A stretch of 64,000 bases of DNA, from assembly GCF_014884995.1 (NCBI RefSeq), contig NZ_JABMII010000004.1:1-64000 (forward strand). Reading direction: 5' to 3'. Position numbers and translations under genes: made by a program. The stretch is from Spirabiliibacterium pneumoniae. Lineage in GTDB: Bacteria; Pseudomonadota; Gammaproteobacteria; Enterobacterales; Pasteurellaceae. This document shows positions 1 to 7,225 of this stretch, in pieces (the first letter of the stretch is position 1; each line of letters starts with the position of its first letter). Below the pieces are notes generated by a model that searched no databases, was not told where the DNA came from, and worked only from the letters and a program-made list of their open reading frames with translations.

Positions 1-248
1 CATCAGTGGGCATGGTTAAGTAACGGTTACGCAAGCATAAAACGCGCTAGCCCTTGCGGTGTGGGTGTGGGTGTTGGCGTGGTTGCTGGGGTTGCTGTTT
101 AACTTTCACCGCTGGTGGTTGTTAGTGTTGTTGGCTTTGCTGTTCCGTTAGGGGTTCCGCTCTGCTTGTTCAATCTTGGCAAGCCTTGCGCGGTGTGGGT
201 TCTTGTTCTTTGGGGTGTTCCGCTTTTGGGCTTTGTGGTTTATTGGTG
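1..248. other. No gene recognised at left edge
   Basis: I see no convincing complete gene here. On the minus strand the sequence after the toxin gene reads as short Pro/Thr/Gln-rich fragments in different frames, with repeated CCAACA/CCACAC-like triplets. This could be a decayed low-complexity gene end or spacer of the integrative element, which continues past the window edge. Confidence 0.4.
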
Positions 249-686
249 TCAGTGCTTTTGGGTGGCGGTGTAATGTTTGAATTTCTGCAACGCCTGCAAG
301 TTTAACGCGTGAAACTCTTCAGCCTTTGCGATTAATCGGGGCAATAGATTATCAATTCTCGCGTGTGCGTTAGGCGTAATAATACCTAGCACTAAAAAAT
401 AATTTTGATACAAAAAATGCTGTGCATAAATCACAAAATTATCGCTTGTTCGTTTATGGCCGTCTTTGCTACGCCAGTGCTTGGAGAAAAAATCCGCTTG
501 ATTGATTGCAATGTGAAATTTAAATAGCTGGCTTGCCGTCGCATTCTGATTATTTTCAAAAGCGCCATAATGCCCTAAAAAGTCCGCGTAAATACCATAG
601 TCATAGAACACCGCTATCGCCTGCGCTATTTGCTCAATAAATAAATGCGATTTTAGGCTATCGTGAACAATTACACGGCTTTGCAT
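249..686 (-). CDS. YafO-like type II toxin (putative mRNA interferase)
   Basis: The protein resembles E. coli YafO, a ribosome-dependent mRNA interferase. The shared pattern is an N-terminal DFxxY-like helix region, a central KFHIAI segment (YafO has KFERVAHIHL), a following hydrophobic strand (YFLVLGIITPNAHA, YafO WLLIAILKPEPHK), and a terminal K.AEEFH (YafO K.AEAFRM). I start at the ATG at 686 because GGGA lies 7 bases upstream and the N-terminus then matches YafO length; an in-frame ATG at 719 exists but lacks a better site. It overlaps the upstream gene by 16 bases, so the two are translationally coupled. The partner does not look like the usual Phd-type antitoxin YafN. The family assignment rests on remembered sequence, not on a search. 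Confidence 0.6.
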   Translation of the reverse strand: MQSRVIVHDSLKSHLFIEQIAQAIAVFYDYGIYADFLGHYGAFENNQNATASQLFKFHIAINQADFFSKHWRSKDGHKRTSDNFVIYAQHFLYQNYFLVLGIITPNAHARIDNLLPRLIAKAEEFHALNLQALQKFKHYTATQKH

Positions 687-1126
687 AGCTTTTCCCATTG
701 CGCGTTGATGGCTTGCCATTCCCGTGTGGTCATTTGGGTGGCTACGGTTTTATAAACCTGCACGCCCTCTAACCGCTCTTTGATGTTTTGCAAGTGCGCA
801 CTAAACGCGGCTCTCTGTGCTGAAAATTGGCGATACTCTGCGAAGTAGTGCGCGTGAATTTCCTGCCCATAGGTTTCCGCCATCATCTGCGCGCAATAAT
901 TCAACGCTTGATTAGCCAGTGACAAAATCGCCCGTTGTTGTGCGGTGATGTTATCTTTTTGGGCTTTAATAAAACCATTCAGCTCGGTTAATGTTTGGGT
1001 TAAGTGATTAACGCTTCCCATTGCCTGCGCGATAGTATGCGCCTGTGGTGTTAACGTGTTGATCTGCTCAATATTGGCTGATATGTTCGCCAGTAACCGC
1101 GCGCTTGTTTGGTTGGCTTTGTTCAT
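671..1126 (-). CDS. Unknown 151-aa protein, partner of YafO-like toxin
   Basis: I do not recognise this protein. It is helical, rich in Gln and Ala, lacks membrane segments, and starts behind a strong site in a leader (GGGGGCAATCT before the ATG) that is also found before the gene at 2008. It overlaps the YafO-like toxin gene downstream, which suggests co-translation. It could be a non-homologous antitoxin, or an unrelated element gene that happens to be coupled to the toxin. It shows no ribbon-helix-helix, HTH or Phd pattern by eye. Confidence 0.5.
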   Translation of the reverse strand: MNKANQTSARLLANISANIEQINTLTPQAHTIAQAMGSVNHLTQTLTELNGFIKAQKDNITAQQRAILSLANQALNYCAQMMAETYGQEIHAHYFAEYRQFSAQRAAFSAHLQNIKERLEGVQVYKTVATQMTTREWQAINAQWEKLCKAV

Positions 1127-1615
1127 AGATTGCCCCCTTTGTGCCTATTCATAGCATATCATAGCGTGTTATTTTGGCGTATTCTAGTATTGATTTTGTT
1201 TTTCAGTGTTTACCCTTTGGGTTTTGCATGGTGTCGGATCTGTTCCGTGTGTTGATTTGATTTCAGCAGATAACCGCACTTTGATTTTTTTCTACTTCAC
1301 TCACTCACAAAAAACCGTTTTCAATGACCAAAATTTTTTTAACTGAGTTTTTGTTTTTTTCTGTATGGTGAAAACTGATTTTTGTGCGCTGGTTTTTGCA
1401 TGGTTAAAAAATCTCTTTACGGCGTTTTTAAAGCAGTGCATATGGTATATATATATAAAGGAGGTACAAATATGAACTACAGAAAAGCTAAAAAAAGCTG
1501 TTTTTGGTTACAAATATGAACTACAAAATGCTATTTTTGATTATTTTTTCTTCTCTTTGGTTACAAATATGAACCACAGTAGTTACAAATATGAACTACA
1601 AAAAATCGAAAATTT
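1127..1615. other. AT-rich intergenic region with iteron-like array
   Basis: This 489-base stretch has no convincing gene. Its left half holds T-tracts and no clear motif. The right half carries four copies of a 17-base word (listed separately) preceded by an alternating TA run at 1446-1457. It looks like a replication or regulatory region of the integrative element. Confidence 0.5.
1465..1600 (+). repeat. Four iteron-like direct repeats, TACAAATATGAACTACA
   Basis: Copies lie at 1465-1481, 1509-1525, 1562-1578 (one T to C change) and 1584-1600, with start-to-start distances of 44, 53 and 22 bases. The regular spacing beside an AT run is typical of an initiator-bound origin. Each repeat also contains ATGAAC, and the first follows AAAGGAGG, so the array could encode overlapping mini-peptides (MNYRKAKK..., MNYKMLFL...) whose TGA stop overlaps the next ATG. 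Origin function is the simpler reading; no Rep protein is visible inside the window. Confidence 0.55.
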
Positions 1616-2008
1616 TTACTTTTTCCAGTCATCGCCCGCGTTATGTGTGGCGTGTTGGCCGCTTGGCTTGGCATTGAGTGCGGTTTGTTCTTGCGCGCTT
1701 AACAGTGAGCAATCTAAAACGCCTTCCAGCTCTTCACGCAAAAAGCCAACTTGTGACGCGGTCGCATTCTCTAACGCCTGTAATAATTGATTTAAATCAA
1801 TCTCACGCGGTGCGCTTAGGCTGTGCAACGGGTCGAAGTCTTGCAAGTCAAAAAGCCGTGGCTTGCTCTGTGCTTGGCGGATACTCACGCATAACACGGT
1901 AATCGCGTCCGCTTGGCTGATACTGTGCGCACTGGCTAGTCTTGCCAACACGTCCGCAAGGCGTAAGTATTCTAGCTGCGCGTTTAATCTCAATTTAGGC
2001 AAGTTCAT
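1616..2008 (-). CDS. Unknown 130-aa protein of integrative element
   Basis: Unrecognised. The protein is mostly helical, with a Leu-rich N-terminus (LRLADVLARLASAHS) and an acidic middle. It has no membrane segment and no catalytic motif I can name. Its start has the same GGGGGCAATCTATGAA leader as the gene at 1126, so the two genes are probably expressed alike. Its 3' end adjoins the iteron array. Confidence 0.5.
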   Translation of the reverse strand: MNLPKLRLNAQLEYLRLADVLARLASAHSISQADAITVLCVSIRQAQSKPRLFDLQDFDPLHSLSAPREIDLNQLLQALENATASQVGFLREELEGVLDCSLLSAQEQTALNAKPSGQHATHNAGDDWKK

Positions 2009-2072
2009 AGATTGCCCCCTTTGGGTGAAAAAAAGCCCCTGTGCGCTATGGGATACGCATAGGGGCTAGGCT

Positions 2073-2246
2073 CTACAAGGTCATAGAAACTTTTTTGCGT
2101 GGTGCGATTTGGCCAACAAATAAAAACCGCATTTCAGGGCTTAACATCGCCCGTGCTTGGCTTTCTGTCGGTGCAGTAATTCGGATTTTATAGATATGAT
2201 TTAGTGTGTCGGTGCGGATAATGCCCGCAAAAATGTAAGTAAACAT
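2073..2246 (-). CDS. Icd/Ash-family small protein (P4-satellite type)
   Basis: The core MFTYIFAGII...KIRITAPTESQARAML...FVGQIAP matches the host cell division inhibitor Icd-like/Ash family, carried by P4-like satellites and phages P1/P7. These proteins are thought to block cell division or act in satellite immunity. The start at 2246 gives 57 residues; an open frame extends upstream to 2336 and could add 30 residues, as in longer Ash proteins. The upstream CTATCACG before the ATG is shared with the second copy at 2599. Confidence 0.6.
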   Translation of the reverse strand: MFTYIFAGIIRTDTLNHIYKIRITAPTESQARAMLSPEMRFLFVGQIAPRKKVSMTL

Positions 2247-2491
2247 CGTGATAGCCTCTTGAGTTAATCCAAATCTTGCGCCTACTGTCAAATAGGGGTG
2301 GCAAGACGTAACGTGGTTGACAGACTGGTAACTCAAGAAACCAGCAAGCCCGTAGGCTTCCGCCGTTACGCCTCGCCATAATTTGGATATAACAAGGCTT
2401 TGCGGATATAAAAATACCGCTTAACGTATAGCGTTAAAAGCGGTCTATCCGCTTGAGTTATTTCAGCCTGTCAAAGCTGTTACAAAATAAT

Positions 2492-2599
2492 CTAATATAA
2501 TCCGTTATAAACTGCAATACTTTTTTCTGTCGGTGCAGTAATTCGGATTAAGGGTAAGTGTTGAGTATTCGGCGTAACGCCTGCAAAAATGTAAATCAT
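2492..2599 (-). CDS. Short second Icd/Ash-like copy
   Basis: This 35-residue frame starts MIYIFAGVTPNT and contains LIRITAPTEKS, parallel to the gene at 2246 but stopping right after the conserved core. A 25-base exact repeat joins the two copies (2163-2187 and 2525-2549) and covers the IRITAPTE codons. The early stop suggests a truncated duplicate. The ATG is preceded by TATCACG, as in the longer copy. Confidence 0.5.
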   Translation of the reverse strand: MIYIFAGVTPNTQHLPLIRITAPTEKSIAVYNGLY

Positions 2600-2780
2600 C
2601 GTGATAACCTGCCTTAATTTCGGCTATCGCTTGGCTTCTCACGGCTTGGGCGATAGCGTGCAACGGGGTGAGAAACTGGCAAAGACAGGGCAAGACCAGC
2701 CAACTATAAAAGTTGCCCGTTACACGCCATCATTGAAACCGCGCTTTGACTTTTTGGCGGCTTGTGTGGGTGCTGCGCAT

Positions 2781-2803
2781 AAAAAAAACACGCTCAAGGC
2801 GTG
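2781..2803 (-). terminator. Rho-independent terminator in Icd leader
   Basis: On the minus strand CACGCCTTGAGCGTG forms a short hairpin followed by eight T residues. It lies about 70 bases after the predicted promoter, so most transcripts would end before the Icd-like genes unless termination is suppressed. Confidence 0.65.
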
Positions 2804-2871
2804 CTATTCTCCGCGCCCGTCTTAAATTTCCAGCTTCTCACGGCTGTGCAATCTTTCTTGATTGCCTTGTT

Positions 2872-2900
2872 ACATTAGCGCATACTTGCGCATAATGCAA
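2872..2900 (-). promoter_or_regulatory. Predicted promoter of Icd-like operon
   Basis: On the minus strand TTGCAT and TAATGT are separated by 17 bases. The spacer consists of a direct repeat, ATGCGC-AAGT-ATGCGC, a likely regulator site. It is the only good promoter seen upstream of the Icd-like genes. Confidence 0.5.
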
Positions 2901-3115
2901 TAACCTAGATGATTTTATTTTTTACCCTTTACCTAAATCTGAAACAATACTTTTCCCTTGATTAAAATTCTCTTGCTGAAACCATTCAGCTTTCGATTTA
3001 AGCGTTTCAAATGGTGAAGCAATACAATCTATCGCCTAAAAGATAAAAACGCCCTAAGGGATTTATATTGCGATTTTTGCCATTGGCACCAGCACCACCA
3101 CTTTTTAAAGTGCGG

Positions 3116-4366
3116 TCAATCAAAAAGATTAATTTCACCACCTGCACATTCCTGTACATAATCGCCCCATAACTGCAAGGCTGCGCGCCGTTGCTTAAGG
3201 TATTGCGCGCGGTTGTAAACGCCCCTAACGCCTTGAATAGTGTGAGCTAGGCACATCTCTACAACGTCAGGCATTACCTCAGCTTCGTGTAGGTAGGTGC
3301 TAGCCATAGCCCGCAAGCCGTGGGCGGTTTGCTTGCCTTTCGTTTCTGGGTGTGTGTTGAAATAGGCGTTTAGCCTGCGCGGAGTATACGCGTGCATTTT
3401 TCTTAACAAAAACGGGCTAAACAAAAACGGCTTCGCACTGTTTCGGCGGTCTGCTATCAGTGGCTTTAATTGCTCAATGATTGATTGCGTTTGTGTTGAC
3501 AGTGGCACCACGTGTGATTTTTCGCCCTTGTTGGCGTGGGTTTTCTTCAGCCTATCCGCTGGGATTGTCCATAGCTGCGCGTCTTCGTCGATTTCTTCCC
3601 ATAGTGCGCCGCTTGCCTCAGTGGGTCTGCTCATTGTCAGCAGTTGCCAGTAAAACAACGCTTTAAATGCGGGGTCATCGTGTCGGCGGATAACCTCAAT
3701 CAAGCGCGGTAATTCCTCGTAGTGCAATGTTGCCCTGTTGATTGTTTTGCGTGGTGCGAACGCCTTACTCACTTTTAAGCACGGGTTAAATTCAAGTATG
3801 CCAGTATTTACCGCGTGATTTAAAATGCCGTTAATAATCTCTAAGCATTGTTTTAGCGTGGTGATTTTGCCCTGCTCTGCAAGCGGTTTAAACACTTTAA
3901 CAAGCACCCTTGGCTTGATTTCACTTAGCGGCATAGACCCTAGTTTTTTTAGTGCGTGCTGCTTGATTCTACCGTGGTATCGCTCAAGTGTTCGCGGTGC
4001 TATCGTTTGGGCTTTAAAATCTAGCCAGTTGTTAAACGCAACATTAAAAATACTATCACGCTTCGCTTGTTCTGCTCTGCGCTTTCGCTGTTTATGCTCT
4101 ACTGGATCAATGTCTTTGGCCAACAGTGCGTAACATTCCTCGCGCTGCGCTCTTGCCTGCGCTAGGCTAATCGCTGGGTATTGCCCTAACGAAATTTGCG
4201 TGCGCTTACCTGTGTAGGGTTTTGTGTAATCAAGTCGCCAGTGCTTCGCCCCTGTGGGTAATACCGCCAGCGATAAGCCGCGCCCGTCTCTTAGTGTGTA
4301 AGCTTTCGCCTTTGGTGCGCTCTTAGCAACTCGTGCGCTTGTAAGTGGTGTTAAAATCTTTGGCAT
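3116..4366 (-). CDS. P4-type tyrosine integrase
   Basis: A 416-residue tyrosine recombinase of the P4/DUF4102 class found on genomic islands and satellites. The N-terminal arm-binding domain (about 1-90, with LRDGRGLSLAVLPTGAKHW and SLGQYPAISLAQAR) is followed by a core-binding domain (about 110-200) and the catalytic domain. Visible catalytic residues are the Arg in TMSRPTEASG, HGLRAMAST, the His in LAHTIQGV, and the Tyr in VYNRAQYL. The start follows a CCCCC-complement site (GGGGGCAT). It lies at the right end of the element, next to the interrupted phage operon, consistent with its recombining at a site near 4400-4540. Confidence 0.92.
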   Translation of the reverse strand: MPKILTPLTSARVAKSAPKAKAYTLRDGRGLSLAVLPTGAKHWRLDYTKPYTGKRTQISLGQYPAISLAQARAQREECYALLAKDIDPVEHKQRKRRAEQAKRDSIFNVAFNNWLDFKAQTIAPRTLERYHGRIKQHALKKLGSMPLSEIKPRVLVKVFKPLAEQGKITTLKQCLEIINGILNHAVNTGILEFNPCLKVSKAFAPRKTINRATLHYEELPRLIEVIRRHDDPAFKALFYWQLLTMSRPTEASGALWEEIDEDAQLWTIPADRLKKTHANKGEKSHVVPLSTQTQSIIEQLKPLIADRRNSAKPFLFSPFLLRKMHAYTPRRLNAYFNTHPETKGKQTAHGLRAMASTYLHEAEVMPDVVEMCLAHTIQGVRGVYNRAQYLKQRRAALQLWGDYVQECAGGEINLFD

Positions 4367-4536
4367 AATGCCCCCTTGCTAACTGTAAAAAATACTGCAA
4401 AAACGCTCTGTTATACTGCAAAAAAAAGTAATTTGCTTTACCCGCGTTTGATACGGTATAAGCTACAAATCACTTGCAACATATTGAAAAACAAGGATTA
4501 AAAAATACGAAATAATCTCGTTTAATCCGTTATAAT

Positions 4537-4659
4537 TTATTGTAATTTGCTTTCTTCCCAGACCGCACTTTTAATGTGACCATCGGCTGGACGTTGATTA
4601 GGAACAATGCGATCTGTAACATCACCATCCCAACCACCTTTAAAAATTTGAAAACTCAT
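4537..4659 (-). CDS. Short phage ORF at junction with element (likely truncated)
   Basis: A 40-residue frame (MSFQIFKGGWDGD...) starts 16 bases after the capsid gene stop, behind AAGGAG, so it belongs to the phage late operon. It ends exactly where sequence character changes from phage to integrase flank. The word AATCCGTTATAA at its 3' edge also occurs inside the element at 2499-2510. I infer that the original gene was cut by insertion; the rest would lie beyond the left window edge. Confidence 0.5.
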   Translation of the reverse strand: MSFQIFKGGWDGDVTDRIVPNQRPADGHIKSAVWEESKLQ

Positions 4660-4674
4660 ATTAACTCCTTAATA

Positions 4675-5640
4675 TTACTCAAAAGCGATACATGCAACTG
4701 CAACTTGATCAGGCTGTGTGACATAAGAACCATGCACTTCAGTACCTACTAAATACCAGTCTTGCATACCTTCCCACCATTTGAAGTTATACATATCAGA
4801 CACAAAACCTGTGGCGTGTTTATCTGCTGCGATAATGTAGTAAATACGTTTACCATTATGAACAGTGCTTAACACTTGGCGATTTGTTTGGTATGGATCG
4901 AAGCCAAGAATGGTTTTTGGCAGGTTGCCTTTAACAAGCACGTTGTCTTCACTGCAACAAGTGTTCAATTCAGTGAACAACTTCATTGAGCGGTTTGCAA
5001 CTAATGTTGGTAAAACCAAAGCGGTATCACCACCAGTTTGCATTGCATTGTTTGCTGACAATACATAGTGCAAATTGAAGAATACACTTTCCAATGCAGC
5101 CGCACTTTCTACTGGATCGCGTGGAATAACAATTGGGTTATCAGGCGAACCTAGATTAACCGCACCCATGGCGTTGTTACCAGTATTATCAGCACAGGCC
5201 ATCATAATCATGTGTGCGAAGTGGCTATCATTCCACGCCATTTCGAGTGAATCGGAAATAGTTTGCTCAATGGTATCAATATAAACGCCATCAAGATCCT
5301 CAGCGGACAATCTGCGCAACTGATCAACGGAGACTTTGATTTTGAACTTCTTCAATCCACAAATCTCAGCTTCATCAGTACACAGGTTGATTACATCTGT
5401 TTCAGGCTCTTCATTGCCTTGTACCTCTTGGAATAGATCATCGTTGATTGTGTTACGACGAATCCAGGAAATTTTGTTTCCAGCAACAAGATCGCCTTCA
5501 AAATCCGCATTAGCCAGCGCAATATTCGGCGCAATAACATCATCAATACGTTTTTCAAATACCTTATGTGAAACCTTAGTTGCAATTAAGTCATCAGGGA
5601 CAATTTTGCCATGCCCCTGACCCATAATTTGTTTACTCAT
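4675..5640 (-). CDS. Major capsid protein
   Basis: A 321-residue protein placed directly after the scaffold gene in a phage late operon, the standard position of the coat protein. The sequence has coat-like features: an N-terminal arm, FEGDLVAGNKISW, and a C-terminal strand-rich half ending in TQPDQVAVACIAFE. I do not see a motif that fixes the family; the call rests on size, position and overall resemblance to podophage coat proteins. Start has AAGGA upstream. Confidence 0.75.
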   Translation of the reverse strand: MSKQIMGQGHGKIVPDDLIATKVSHKVFEKRIDDVIAPNIALANADFEGDLVAGNKISWIRRNTINDDLFQEVQGNEEPETDVINLCTDEAEICGLKKFKIKVSVDQLRRLSAEDLDGVYIDTIEQTISDSLEMAWNDSHFAHMIMMACADNTGNNAMGAVNLGSPDNPIVIPRDPVESAAALESVFFNLHYVLSANNAMQTGGDTALVLPTLVANRSMKLFTELNTCCSEDNVLVKGNLPKTILGFDPYQTNRQVLSTVHNGKRIYYIIAADKHATGFVSDMYNFKWWEGMQDWYLVGTEVHGSYVTQPDQVAVACIAFE

Positions 5641-5653
5641 ATTAAATCCTTAA

Positions 5654-6580
5654 TTAACTGTTTTGTTGTTTAAGATAAGCGGCAATAATTTCATTCGCTC
5701 GCTTACGTCTAGATGCAACCCCTTTATCCCTAATCGCTTTCATATACTGTTCTTCAGTGATAAGATTTTCTTGCTTCTTAGGCGGTTGCTTTGATGTGTT
5801 TTTAACGTTAGGTGTTGTTTTATTTTCAACAACCTTGTTTTTGCCAAGATACTCTGTGATGAGTTTCTTCATAATCTGAATAGCTTCATCGTCTTGATGC
5901 TGTGCGCTATCTGCGAACAAAGCTTTTCTAGCTCGATTGCCCATGATGAACTTGTCAAAATCAGGCTCGTTAATCAGCTCAATAAAGCTTGATTCCTCAC
6001 CTAAATCTTTAAGCTCTTCATCAAGTTTTTGATTGAAGATTGAGTGTCTTTTTTGCTTTTCTTTTTCAGCAAGAATACGCTCAACTTCTTTCTCAACTTC
6101 AATATCATCAGCTTTTTTGCTGCCTTTTGACTTTGCTTTTGGCTCTTCATCATCACCCCAATCATAGTCATCTTCAGAATCATCGTCTTGAGATTTGTTT
6201 TTAGCTCTCATTTCGGCTTCCAACTTCTCTCTCGCTTTGAATTCTGCAAGGCGCTCTTCAAGCTCTTTTGCTCTTTGTTTCGCTTCGTTTCTTTCACGTT
6301 CAACTTGGCTCATCTTTCCTGAAAGGCGTTTGAACTTGCGTTCATAATCGTCTTTAGCAGGTTCAGGATTTGATTCGCTGCCCTCATCTTCTGTGGATTC
6401 ATCAGGACTCTCATCAGGAAGATTCGCTTGCTGATTCTCTTCGTCATGATTATCGACTTCATTTGATTGCACGTTGTCTGTGATTTCTGTTTCAGTATGA
6501 TCAGCTCTTTCTTCTTGAGCTTGTGACTCTAACATTTGTTTGCGCTTCTCGTTGATTGCGCGCATTGTTGCACTTGGCAT
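5654..6580 (-). CDS. Capsid scaffolding protein
   Basis: The 308-residue sequence is highly charged. The acidic N-terminal half (about 20-70) is rich in Glu, Asp and Asn, and is followed by a coiled coil (about 75-130, KFKRLSGKMSQVERERNEAKQR) and a Lys-rich tail. These features and the position just before the capsid gene are typical of phage scaffolding proteins, which shape the procapsid and then leave. No protease domain is visible. Confidence 0.8.
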   Translation of the reverse strand: MPSATMRAINEKRKQMLESQAQEERADHTETEITDNVQSNEVDNHDEENQQANLPDESPDESTEDEGSESNPEPAKDDYERKFKRLSGKMSQVERERNEAKQRAKELEERLAEFKAREKLEAEMRAKNKSQDDDSEDDYDWGDDEEPKAKSKGSKKADDIEVEKEVERILAEKEKQKRHSIFNQKLDEELKDLGEESSFIELINEPDFDKFIMGNRARKALFADSAQHQDDEAIQIMKKLITEYLGKNKVVENKTTPNVKNTSKQPPKKQENLITEEQYMKAIRDKGVASRRKRANEIIAAYLKQQNS

Positions 6581-6654
6581 GTTTACTCCTTCTATCGGGC
6601 TTAACGCGTGGATAGTTTATAGGTATTAAAAAACCCACCTTTTACAGTGGGCTT

Positions 6655-6852
6655 CTATGAATTTTTTAAATAATGTATCTGCAAATCTAATTCAGACATA
6701 ATGCCTTGCCATCGCTTAGTTTCATCAGAATCTCTCAACTCTTTTACGATTTGATAGACTTCTTCTCTTCTAGCTTCTAGCACTTCGATCATAGGTAGCT
6801 TTTTATCGCTAGTGTATTTCTCAAAAGTTTTATAGGCATTAGACTTCATCAT
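6655..6852 (-). CDS. Small phage protein, unknown
   Basis: A 65-residue helical protein (MMKSNAYKTFEKYTSDKKL...). I place the start at 6852 because ATGATG overlaps the TGA of the preceding gene; an in-frame ATG at 6870 is also possible. It lies between a holin-like gene group and the scaffold gene. A short hairpin with GTGGGTTTTTT follows near 6628-6650 on the minus strand. Function unknown. Confidence 0.6.
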   Translation of the reverse strand: MMKSNAYKTFEKYTSDKKLPMIEVLEARREEVYQIVKELRDSDETKRWQGIMSELDLQIHYLKNS

Positions 6853-6995
6853 CGCTTGCAAGCTCCGCATCCGCCAATACGGCGAACATTCTTGCCGTTA
6901 TCAGGCTTATCACCTTTGCGGACGATAGGGCGGCCATTAGCCTTTGTTCCAGTGCGAACGACTGGACGGCCGCTTGGCTTAACAATAACTCTCAT
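6849..6995 (-). CDS. Basic Gly/Arg-rich 48-aa phage protein
   Basis: This small frame encodes a very basic protein with an internal duplication: PSGRPVVRTGTK and ANGRPIVRKGDK, then a Cys-containing end, GGCGACKR. Its ATG overlaps the stop of the holin-like gene and its TGA overlaps the start of the next gene, strong evidence that it is translated. Two copies of GRPxVRxG suggest a nucleic-acid or capsid-binding peptide; no family recognised. Confidence 0.6.
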   Translation of the reverse strand: MRVIVKPSGRPVVRTGTKANGRPIVRKGDKPDNGKNVRRIGGCGACKR

Positions 6996-7204
6996 TACTG
7001 CTCCTTACTTAGATTAGTTTGTTTTACTGCGCGCGCCAAAATACCAGCCACACTCAATACTGAGATTACTGTTCCATGATATTGCTCAGGAATCAATTTT
7101 GAGAACGCTTCCCAATTGTCACTAATAACAGGGAATACTGCTAAAATTGACAACACCCAAACTGACCATGATTGAGCCAGTTGTTTGAATTTGAAAAATT
7201 GCAT
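6995..7204 (-). CDS. Holin-like small membrane protein (DUF7940 type)
   Basis: A 69-residue protein with two predicted membrane segments (about 13-30 and 45-60). The pattern SWSVWVLSILAVFP ... YHGTVISVLSVAGILARAVKQ resembles phage holin-like proteins with a conserved W-S-x-W start and ARxVKQ end. Holins form the lesion that releases lysozyme; here the lysozyme gene is 10 kb away in the same operon. It could also be a structural membrane protein. Confidence 0.55.
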   Translation of the reverse strand: MQFFKFKQLAQSWSVWVLSILAVFPVISDNWEAFSKLIPEQYHGTVISVLSVAGILARAVKQTNLSKEQ

Positions 7205-7225
7205 TGATTACCTCCTCTTAATAGA

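Larger units (their letters stand above)
2600..3115. other. Promoter-terminator leader upstream of Icd-like genes
   Basis: No gene is visible. The minus-strand leader of the Icd-like genes runs through it, with a promoter near 2872-2900 and a hairpin terminator at 2781-2803. A short promoter-terminator-gene arrangement like this recalls P4, where a small RNA causes early termination of the satellite operon. The part from 2905 to 3110 is AT-rich without a motif I can name. Confidence 0.4.

Noticed and set aside
1465-1600. Short CRISPR-like array
   Set aside because: Only four copies, unequal gaps of 5 to 36 bases, no Cas genes, and repeats inside an AT-rich gap fit iterons better.
1557-1790. 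Plus-strand 77-codon frame starting in the repeat array
   Set aside because: It overlaps the minus-strand gene at 1616-2008, has only repeat-derived sequence at its start and no recognisable domain.
2601-2825. Plus-strand 74-codon frame opposite the Icd leader
   Set aside because: It runs over the terminator and leader of the Icd-like genes, and its composition fits an antisense shadow.
4375-4540. tRNA gene or tRNA-end attachment site beside the P4-type integrase
   Set aside because: No tRNA arms can be folded in this stretch; only the AATCCGTTATAA word shared with 2499-2510 stands out.
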